From Periplaneta americana (Eukaryota; Arthropoda; Insecta; Blattodea; Blattidae), in assembly GCF_040183065.1 (NCBI RefSeq), contig NC_091120.1:14339208-14403207 (forward strand): 64,000 nucleotides of DNA, read 5' to 3'. The position numbers and the translations under genes were made by a program. The notes beneath the pieces are model-generated. The model searched no databases, was not told the DNA's origin, and saw nothing but the letters and a program-made list of their open reading frames with translations. Positions 55,749 to 64,000 of this stretch are shown here, piece after piece. Positions within the stretch are counted from its first letter, which is position 1, and each line of letters starts with the position of its first letter.

Positions 55749-57023
55749 GACAAGTTAGATTATTTAAAAAATAGAAGACAAATTGTTAATATATCAAATA
55801 AGCTCTCTGATGTGAGACTTGTCACTAATGGAGTTCCTCAAGGCAGCATATTAGGCCCTTTTCTCTTTCTTGTATTAATAAATGATTTACCATTCAGTCT
55901 GCCTCAAGGTCTAATCATGTATGCAGATGATACCACCTTAATAACATCTCACTCAGATCTTAACCATTAAAGTTGTCACAGATGAATAATCTTAACATAG
56001 CTAAGCAATGGTTTCACTCAAACAAGTTAATGCTTAATGAAGAAAAAACCCAGAAACTAATCTTAGGCCTCCCCAACACACTAGATAATGAAATATCTTA
56101 TGTTAAACTGTTAGGTTTTTATTTGGATCCAAAATTAGGATGGCACAAAGACATAGAAAGTATATGTACTAAATTGTCGAGGGTAATTTTTGTTTTTAGG
56201 AAGTTAAGGCCATTGGTTTCAACAGAAACTCTCAGACAGGTATATTTTGCACTGTTTGAATCTCACATTAACTATGGAATTCATATATGAGGAAGTGCAA
56301 CAGGAGTCAATAGCATCTTATTACTACAAAAACGAGCACTGAAGGTAATATTCAATAAAAATACCAAGGAATCATTAGACCACTATTTCCAAAGTTAAAG
56401 GTAATGACAGTTTACAATCTATTCATTTACAGACCCTTGATATTCCTTAGATCCAACATAGATCTTTATCAGACTAGATCAGATATACATTCCTTCAACA
56501 CTAGAAATAAAGATAAATTAGATTACACAAGGTGCAGATTGAGTGTGAGCTCAAATACCTGCTTTTTTAATGGCATAAATATATTTAATAAGTACCATTG
56601 GAGCCGAGGAAGTTACCAATAAATAGGTTTAAGTCCTGCATACATAGATGGTTGCTGAACAGACCTTTTTATTCAGTGAATGACTTCATGGAGTGTGATG
56701 TAAATATTGTATTTTAGAAATGTAACCCTTTCTTTATATTTTAATTTGTCTCTTTGTATTTTAATTATACCTTTCGTCCTTATATAAATGTGTTAACCTA
56801 CAGCATACTCTGTTTATCTCACAGTGTTTGTTTTGTTTATTTCTCAGTGTTTGTTTATTTGACTATGTATGTTTATTTGCTTATAATTATTTGTTTATTT
56901 GTCTATATTTATTTGTGCTAAGTTTGTTTGTGCATGTGTGAGTGTATATGTGCGTGTGTGTGTGTATTATCGAACCTGACGATGTCATATCTAGGCCTTG
57001 TACACTGGTTTCTGACAAATAAA

Positions 57024-57060
<37 letters not shown>
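55749..57060 (+). mobile_element. Non-LTR retrotransposon (Jockey/CR1-like) inserted in the TTAGG-like block
   Basis: Frames 55731-55970 and 55973-56290 read RQIVNISNKLSDVRLVTNGV, PQGSILGPFLF, MYADDTTLI (YADD at 55920-55931), then WFHSNKLMLNEEKTQKLILG and INYGIHI. A frameshift separates the two and stops follow (56288, near 56395). The 3' end is AATAAAT plus (ATT)n at 57020-57060. The palm and thumb survive; the endonuclease and N-terminal RT are lost. Confidence 0.85.
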
Positions 57061-57061
<1 letters not shown>

Positions 57062-57150
57062 GGTTAGGTTAGGTTAGTTTAGGATTTTAGTGACAGGTTA
57101 GGTTAGTTTAGGATTTTAGTGACAGGTTAGGTTAGTTTAGTTTAGGCTTT
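57061..57150. repeat. Degenerate TTAGG-like minisatellite, right block
   Basis: AGGTTAGGTTAGGTTAGTTTAGG followed by two more GACAGGTTAGGTTAG units, continuing the block left of the retroelement. Confidence 0.82.
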
Positions 57151-57409
57151 TTTTTTGTTGTCAAGATGAATGTGAAAGCGATTGAGTGTGGCACTCTTGA
57201 ACAGGTAGTTAATTTTTGCTTTCAATGTTGGCAGTTCAAGTCAGTCAGTGTCTATTCAAAATTCGGCATAAGTCACCCAATGCTCGTTTCACCTGATTTT
57301 TTAATCTTATGAGGATGCATTAGAAGTTTGTATGTGAAATTATGGAGTTATTTATTGAGTAGTGAATATTTTATATATTGAAGTACCGGTATTAACTGTG
57401 TTCCTGTAG

Positions 57410-58501
57410 GCTAAAGAGAAGACAAAAATTCAGAGTCCGTCAGAAGAGAGCTTGTCTTCCCAGATGGTTAACGGGAATGGAACAATGGATGTGGAAGCTG
57501 GCATTACAAATGGTGAAACTGTTCCAGAAGAAGAACATTTTCAGGAAACTGTTATTCTTAAAATACCAAAGGACTGTGAGATGATGAACGGTAAGAAGTC
57601 TTCAGATTCATCACCTGTGATTGAAAACGGACTTCCAGCCGGAATTCTGAATTCGTCATCTGCCACAGCATTGCACCAGTCTGAGCAAGTGAGCACAAAC
57701 ACGAGCCTCAGTCAGAGCGACCAGTCTCTCGACATGGACCTCATTCGTGAGACAAAATCTAAGGCCAAGAAGAAAGTAAACATATGCACTGACCGCGAGG
57801 ATCTAGAGGAAGAGGATGTTTCGAGCAATGTCGAAACAACGGCACTGAGACGAGGCTCGGAAACCTCTGATTCTGTGGTTGATAATTCAGGTGTTAGTGG
57901 CAGTATAGACGGTTGTCTTACCATGACAGGGACTATCAAACGAGGGAAAAAAGCAGGCCAGAGTGTGGATGTCAGGCTGAACATGTCCCGAGAGGAATTG
58001 GAGGTGCTGGAAGCTGTTATTGCAGCCAAGCGCCGGAATTCTACATCGCCTAGTTCATGGTTTTCATGCGGCCCAAAGAAAGGTCCGCACATCACAATGT
58101 GGACTGCATTATGCCTCCCTTTTGCAGTGGCAGTATCTGGAGTCTACTCCTTTTACATGGGAACGATCACATGGTACAACGTCTTCACGTATTACACCGA
58201 AGAGAAGCCTATTTTGTGCAGAATCCTTGTTTCACCATTTCTTATTCTCCTCTATCCTTTTCTTATTTTAATTTTTACCATTGGTCTTGGTCTGTATGCC
58301 GGTGTAATTCAGATTTCCTGGTTTTTAGACAGTTGGTATAAAGAAATTACTGATCTTGAGAAGGGCTTTTATGGTTGGTTGTGTGCTACGTTGAAACACG
58401 AAGATTGTTCCCCTTATGAAGTAGTGGTGTTGACGGAAATACAGAGCTCGGGGGAAGGAGACAGACCAGTAAGGTCGTCTTCCGAGGATTCCACTACGTA
58501 G
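57410..58501 (+). CDS. TMEM169: TMEM169, main coding exon (two-pass membrane protein)
   Basis: The acceptor is ttcctgtag at 57409 and the stop is at 58499-58501; total protein 398 residues with the first exon. A long acidic N-terminus leads to the family core LTMTGTIKRGKKAGQSVDV, then RLNMSREELEVLE (about residue 203-236). Next comes GPHITMWTALCLPF with membrane segment 1 (about 265-289), SFYMGTITWYN, membrane segment 2 (about 307-337), and the conserved tail EKGFYGWLC then EDCSPYEVVVL. Order and motifs match vertebrate TMEM169 throughout its second half. The insect protein has an extended N-terminus. It is a membrane protein of unknown function, and nothing in the sequence shows its compartment. 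No damage seen. Confidence 0.93.
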   Translation, partial: AKEKTKIQSPSEESLSSQMVNGNGTMDVEAGITNGETVPEEEHFQETVILKIPKDCEMMNGKKSSDSSPVIENGLPAGILNSSSATALHQSEQVSTNTSLSQSDQSLDMDLIRETKSKAKKKVNICTDREDLEEEDVSSNVETTALRRGSETSDSVVDNSGVSGSIDGCLTMTGTIKRGKKAGQSVDVRLNMSREELEVLEAVIAAKRRNSTSPSSWFSCGPKKGPHITMWTALCLPFAVAVSGVYSFYMGTITWYNVFTYYTEEKPILCRILVSPFLILLYPFLILIFTIGLGLYAGVIQISWFLDSWYKEITDLEKGFYGWLCATLKHEDCSPYEVVVLTEIQSSGEGDRPVRSSSEDSTT

Positions 58502-58771
58502 AAAGTGCATTTCTTGATATTAAATGATACAGAATTTTCTGACTGCTATTCCCTTTCGTTGCTATTACTTGCATACACATACATAAAGAACTGAATATTA
58601 ACTTTTTCCATTATATCTAGTCAAAGTTCATAGCTATTGCTTGAATATGTTGAGACTGATGACTTTTTTTTTTTTTTTTTTCGATTGCAATCGTAATATG
58701 CCATGCTGCTTCGTTGTTTTATGTTGTCATTAAGTGAGGTATAGAGTTCTTTTTGTTAAATTTTAATAGTA
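58502..58771 (+). other. TMEM169 3' UTR or flank
   Basis: Single-copy-looking sequence after the stop, with a poly-T run at 58664-58681. A dispersed repeat starts at 58772, so the UTR may end before it. Confidence 0.45.
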
Positions 58772-58872
58772 CATTATGCAACGAGCCTATAATGGTAGTA
58801 ATTAAGACGCAAGTATGATTGTTTATGAAACGAGTGCAAGCGAGTTTCATAATTTTCATACGAGCGTGTTAC
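58772..58872 (-). repeat. Fragment of the 29734/31815 dispersed repeat
   Basis: ACATTATGCAACGAGCCTATAATGG... and GAGTTTCATAATTTTCATACGAGC are the reverse complement of the right end of those copies. Confidence 0.82.
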
Positions 58873-59760
58873 CATTTGAGCCACCTCACTTGATCAACAA
58901 AAAATGCTGTGATGCTGCGAAATATCGATTTCCAGATTTCAGTGAACGTTTTGAGCATATCTGATACCGAAAAAGTGAAATTGTGCAGCATGCTCGAGTT
59001 TTGTACAGTTACAGTGTTGCTCCTTCCACTGAAAGTTTTTTATGTGTGTGTTCAGGAGCCTATTCCACCATTAACTTTTAACTTCGTAACATTTCACTTT
59101 TAAATTTTTTAAAAGTCTTTCTGTTCTTCCATAAATTAGAGACTGCTTTGCCCTTTTCATTTCATTCTGCAAAGTCTTTGCACATTTCATTGCAACTCCA
59201 TGTTTTAGTTCCATTTCTTGGCCAATGAACACATGAGTAATTACACAAATTCAGTTATTGTTCTTAGAGGAAAGAAAAAAACCACTTCTTGTTTTTTTGG
59301 TTCTAGAACAGGCTCATTTCTTTCAAGAACATCATTTGCTTGAGTTGACGTAATTCAAAAACATTTACAGAATTGAGGTAGGCCTAAACTTAGATTATGG
59401 AAATTTACCCTGTTTTTATATGCTCTTTTTTGGTGGTGGTGGGGGAGGGGGTTTCGTCACTCGAATCAATTAATAGCAAATGTTCTCTTCCTATGTTATT
59501 CTGTCCCTAAATTATTTTGAATCCAAAGCAAAAACTGTACTGAATGTGTTGAATTTAATAGTAATGGCAAAGACTTGGTTCTTTGTAAAAATCCCATTCG
59601 CTTTGAACATAATCTTTACAATTTTCAAAATTATTGTAACGGAACAAAAGTAATAATATATCAGAAAAGTTTCCTCTATACTTGCTTAGGTAATTACACA
59701 GAAGAAAAGACCAAAGAAGGCACCAGTTTTACTTTTACAATTGCTCACTATGAATAATAT
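58873..59760. other. Intergenic stretch
   Basis: No gene or element recognised. A G-rich run lies at 59433-59450. Confidence 0.45.
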
Positions 59761-60184
59761 AGAATACTATAGTCCCGTTGCTCTTATTTCCGGCAGCCAA
59801 TCACATTGCAGTTTGGCTACATTTAAACATGTGCGTCTTGTGATTCGCTGTTGATGTTATGCATTTCGTAAGGCTCGATAAATACTTAATATAATCGCCC
59901 GCCATTTTGGCTCTTTCGTTGGCTATCGCAGAAAGCACATGAGGATGTTATTTGCCGCTCAATTATTTGCTGAATTATCATAGGAGCTATGACATGATAA
60001 TTTTAACAGTGCGCCAAATAGATTCCTTGTCTGGTAGCTCGGCAATGAAAGAACAAAAATGGCGAACGATACTACCTACCTAGACTTTATAGAGCCTTTA
60101 CTTCCTAAGACGTAAGGAAAGAGGAGGAGTCATGCCAGGAATAACAGCATCGTGACTATAAGTAAATGGTTTTACTTTTTGGTA

Positions 60185-61795
60185 CCCAATACTTTCCACA
60201 GAATAACCTAGAAATATTCATCTCTTGTATGTAGCAGTGGATGTATTGCCGCCATATTGTCCACATCATAGGTACAAAAATTTCGGTTTACGAAAATTTC
60301 ATTCATTTTAATATACCGGTATTTTTGTAATAAATGATATTGATTGATTGAAAGATGACTCTGTCTCTTCTCGTCAGCTGTTTCTCTCTACTTCTCTGTC
60401 GTATCCTATGTTCTTCTGTGTGTCTCAGCTATATTCCTGAAGTCAGATCATCATTTAGTCTCAAATTTTTATTATTAATTATTTACCTGAGGTAGTCTTG
60501 ATTCAGTATCCTCAGATGGTATTTTTTAAAACTTTTTTCCTATTTGGTGTAAATTATTAATGTTTTGTATGTAGAGAGCTCATAGCTGTGGCAACTCAAC
60601 CAAATAAAAATATTTTGAAAAAAAATTATTTGGGGGCCCAAATTTGAAAAAAATATACCCAATGCAGGATTGTACTAAAACCGATACATCTGAACCGTTT
60701 TTAAAGATAGATTCAAACAGTTTTTGCAATGTATTTGCAAAAGTATGTTCTACAAACTGTCTGTAACAGAATTTTGATATTAGTCCCTACGTTTGTAAAG
60801 TAAACAATTAAAATTTAGTAACAATTTTCTGATTTCCTTTCTTGCAAACAAACTGACGTATTTTTAAAATGAAATCAATTAACAAAATTCTGTTACAGAG
60901 AAAAGTTTCCTAATAGTCTAAAGAATGTGTGTTCTAAATTTCTTGCATGTATCTTTAATAGTTCAGAAATTATATCCATTTTGTCTGGCAATGTAGCAAA
61001 AAAAAAAAAAAAATGAAGTTACTGGAAATCGATAAAAGCGGGCGTGTGATTTAAAAAATCCATAGCGCAGGAAGTTTAAAAATGACGTCTCAACATCCGA
61101 TAAGGGCACAAATACCCACAAAATTTTATGCAATGCATTCCACACATATCAAAGGGTATTTTAAAGAAAAAAAAAATTGTTTGAAAATTTAATTTACTGG
61201 AAACAACAATAAAAGTGGGCGAGTAAATTAAAAATCCATAATGCAGGAAGTTTAAAAATGGCGATCCACACATATCACAGTGTATTTTAAAGAATATATA
61301 TTTTTTTTTTTTTTTAATTTAGTCATTTTTCATCAAAAATACCATTCTCTCCCCTTAAACTAGTGCCGGATACATCACATATTCATTTTGTATGAGGTCT
61401 CGCCCACCTCATTGAATATTACACGACTACTATGAAGTAGCCAATATGTATTATTACTATTTAATACGAGAAAAATTCGTACCGGCACCGGGAATCGAGC
61501 CCAGGACCTCTCAGCTCTGCGCGCTGAGTCATTCAGCTAACAAGGCATGTGCTGATGATATACATAATGTAGGTATTTAACTTTGCTCTATAGGTCCAGG
61601 TGAATTACTCTATGAATGACGTAATAGGGATGAATTATGTGTAAGCGGCATAATATTACCCATTTGGAGGCCTGGACCACATCAGCAAGAAAGCATTTTA
61701 GTGCACTGAGTGGACAATATGGTGGCAGCACATCCATTCATTACTAGGCTACATTTAACAGGTGAATATTTCTAGGTTATTCTGTGGAAAATATT
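60185..61795. repeat. Inverted repeat pair flanking about 1.4 kb
   Basis: 60185-60275 (ACAGAATAACCTAGAAATATTCA ... CGCCATATTGTCCAC) and 61700-61795 are inverted copies at about 80-85%. The enclosed region holds a diverged tandem duplication of about 190 bp (60997-61145 and 61190-61320, GAAGTTTAAAAATG.CG) and a SINE head. It may be one decayed fold-back element or two opposing repeats. Confidence 0.6.
61475..61560 (-). mobile_element. SINE tRNA-like head (antisense)
   Basis: GAAAAATTCGTACCGGCACCGGGAATCGAGCCC then CTGAGTCATTCAGCTAACAAGGC read, on the reverse strand, as a tRNA-like box A/box B pair followed by the GAATTTTTC 3' sequence. Confidence 0.65.
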
Positions 61796-61831
61796 AGGTG
61801 CCTGAAAATAAAACTAGTGCTTAGTATTGTA

Positions 61832-63165
61832 CAGAGTGATTCAAAAGTCGCCATACATAGCAGTTTTGTTAGAAATATGATTACAAAATATGTTCAATAG
61901 CGTATGACCCTTGTTGTTGTAAATGCACGTGTCAGTGCGTTTGACCCACCCAGCTTGCACTGTGTGCTGTGTCTGGACAGGAATCTGAGCACATGCATCT
62001 TGAATGCGGCATTGCAATTGGCCAAAGTCCCAAATCTTCTCCTGATAAGCAATCGCCTTTAAGTGACCCCAAAGTGATTCGGTTCAGATCCCTTTTGTGC
62101 AGGAGGCTTTAGTTCGATGGGGTGAGGTTTCCAATAACTCTGATCCTCCGTCTTTTCCAGCGGTTCAAAAGAATTGGGATGAAATACTAATCTCTCTTGT
62201 TAAGGAGTCCCTTCAGTCATCTTTTTCTTCAGATACAGATCGTGCTCGTTTTTTGGCTCTCCAACAAAATGTTTCAGGATCTTGGCTCCATGCAATTCCT
62301 TCCCCTAACATCGGTACTCTTATGGATCCCAGATCCTTTAAAGTTTCCGTGGCTTTACGCCTCGGTTGCAAAATCTGTCACATTCATAAATGTATCTGTG
62401 GCAATATTATGGCCACCATGCCTTAAGTTGTGTCATGAGTAAGGGGCGTCTCTCTCGTCATTCATCGCTCAATGACATCATTAAAAGAGCATTAACATCC
62501 TCAGGGGTTCCATCCATCTTAGAACCTTCTGGGATCAGCTGTTCAGATGGCAAGAGACCCAATGGTCTGACTCTAGTCCCGTGGCGAGTAGGCAAATTCT
62601 TAATTTGGGATTCCACATGTGTGGATACACTGGCCCCTTCTCATCTGTCTTCAACCTCTAAGACACCGGGATCTGCAGCAGAAAGTGCCGCTGTCTGTAA
62701 ACACCATAAATATAAACATCTTGCAGATAATTATATTTTTGTTCCTTTTGCGGTTGAAACATTTGGATCATGGTGTAGTGAAGCCAAAACTCTCATCTCC
62801 ACCATAGGCAGAAGTTTAGTGCAGCTTTCTGGGGACCCTCGAAGCAGTCAATATCTACGTCAGCGCATTGGTATCGCCATTCAGCGCGGTAATGCTACAA
62901 ATATTCTGGCGTCCTTCCCCAAGTCCTCTTATTTAGATGAGATTTTCTTCCTTTAATTATTCGATTTATTTGTATTTTATTATAGAGAACCTCAGATATT
63001 CTATTACATTTAAATTGTAGATTTGTAATGCATATTTTAAATTTTGGATTTGTAATGTACCCCAAAGATAAAACTCCATCTGTGTCAGGTTTGGGGAGCA
63101 TAGCAGCCATTCCATGGGTCTACATAGCAGTATCTGCTATGTATGGTGACTTTTGAATCACTCTG
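61832..63165 (-). mobile_element. TA-flanked DNA transposon (Tc1/mariner-type remnant) with nested retroelement
   Basis: Ends CAGAGTGATTCAAAAGTCGCCATACATAGCA and its inverted match agree over 31 bp with one mismatch; TA flanks both (61830-61831, 63166-63167). Near the left end the minus strand reads LKAIAYQEKIWDFGQLQCRI and then VQTQHTVQAGWVKRTDTC, resembling the transposase C-terminus of arthropod Tc1/mariner-type elements. The centre is occupied by an unrelated retroelement fragment. Confidence 0.82.
62080..62956 (+). mobile_element. Non-LTR polyprotein C-terminus: zinc knuckle and restriction-like nuclease module
   Basis: Frame 62097-62426 ends in a Cys/His cluster (CKICHIHKCICG); after a one-base frameshift near 62410 the reading continues GHHALSCVMSKGRLSRHSSL and NDIIKRALTSSGVPSILEPS. 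Then come DGKRPNGLTLVPW, GKFLIWDSTCVDTLA and QRIGIAIQRGNATNILASFP. I recall this C-terminal block from non-LTR or RT-related elements of invertebrates; the RP(D)GLT...VWD.TC pattern looks like a PD-(D/E)XK nuclease core. The expected Asp is Asn here. No RT remains. Confidence 0.7.
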
Positions 63166-63167
63166 TA

Positions 63168-64000
63168 TAATATTCATTGTAAAAGAAAAAATTAGACTTT
63201 CTTTGATCTAGATCTGTAGAACTGCCCTTCTTTTTCACGTTGTGAACCAGTTTTGAAAAGTGATAGTGGAACAAAAACTGCAAACTGCAAAGAGGAAAGT
63301 TTAATGGAGGAATAGACCACAGATGCAATGTAATTTAAGGGAAATCATTACTGTTGAATACTCATGTGTCTTTTCAAAATGTCACACATATTGCTATTGG
63401 TAACAGCTAAACTATGAGAATATCCTGACACATCAACATTTTCACATTATCTGAACTATTACATACTGCACTAGTCAACTGTTGTTTTTCATATAGGAGA
63501 AAGAATCTAGAGCAAACAGCAAGAGAATTTCTGTATCATGAGTAAAAGTTGATAGCACATCAGATATAAGCCTTCGTCAATTTTATACATGTCTCTTTCT
63601 CTCTGTGTTGTAATAGTAAATGTAATTATGAGGAACTTACTGTAGGTGTGAAGTGTTATATCTTTCATTTTAGTGACGGACAAAAGAGATCAGGGTATAC
63701 ATTGTAATTTTAAAGATACTAGACGATTGACAATATAACAGCAGACCGAATTCCAGTTCTGTACATGAAATGCAAAGTTTTCTACTGATTTCTGGCCATT
63801 TTTGACGTTCCATTCCTTAGATATGCGTATTGTTACTGGCAACATTTCTACAGGTTCTAATCATGTGGTATATTTCATATCTGTGGACTGCAAAGTCTTG
63901 AAGTGATAATTGACTGTGTATCAAGCTTTTTAAATGTTAAATTCTACTTTATATATTACAGAATATTATGCACGTGGAAATAGATGTTTAAAATTATTAT
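63168..64000. other. Right flank without a recognised gene
   Basis: AT-rich, no open frame of interest, no repeat ends recognised. Confidence 0.5.

Overview
This window is nuclear DNA of an insect with a large, repeat-rich genome. The spliceosomal introns run to several kilobases. The two recognisable host genes have animal homologues, mariner and hAT elements abound, and degenerate copies of the insect telomere motif TTAGG are present. The mix of tRNA-derived SINEs and non-LTR elements suggests a cockroach or termite. That placement is inference, not something the sequence proves.

Layout. (1) 1-37.7 kb, + strand: the 3' part of a RalBP1 (RLIP76/Rlip) gene, a RhoGAP-domain Ral effector. Eleven coding exons have GT/AG borders and fully compatible phases, from 169 to the stop at 37232. 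The start codon and first coding exon(s) lie to the left of the window. Its introns hold most of the mobile DNA: at least five hAT elements with 8-bp target duplications or clear ends, PIF/Harbinger-like and TA-flanked MITEs, several non-LTR retrotransposon families, inverted-dimer SINEs, and a hybrid tandem array built from a retrotransposon 3' end plus (AAT)n. (2) 37.7-44.4 kb: intergenic, with decayed transposases, a 111-bp satellite, a nearly intact mariner (40962-42274) and a twin-primed non-LTR insertion. (3) 44.5-46.1 kb, + strand: an unrecognised proline/serine-rich protein of about 488 residues in two exons. (4) 46.2-50.6 kb: SINEs, and a non-LTR element split by a hAT with a perfect 8-bp duplication. 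(5) 51.1-52.0 kb: two phase-compatible orphan candidate exons. (6) 53.27-58.50 kb, + strand: TMEM169, two coding exons of 398 residues, whose intron carries TTAGG-like repeats interrupted by a reverse-transcriptase element. (7) 58.5-64 kb: 3' flank, inverted repeats, a SINE, and a TA-flanked DNA transposon with a nested non-LTR C-terminal domain.

Nothing suggests that the three host genes work together. RalBP1 links Ral GTPase to Rho-family signalling and endocytosis, TMEM169 is a two-pass membrane protein of unknown role, and the middle gene is uncharacterised. The strongest biological oddity is that the RhoGAP arginine-finger position of RalBP1 encodes lysine (AAG). The strongest structural oddities are the repeated fold-back arrangement of three SINE families and the two-type tandem array in the 26-28.7 kb intron.
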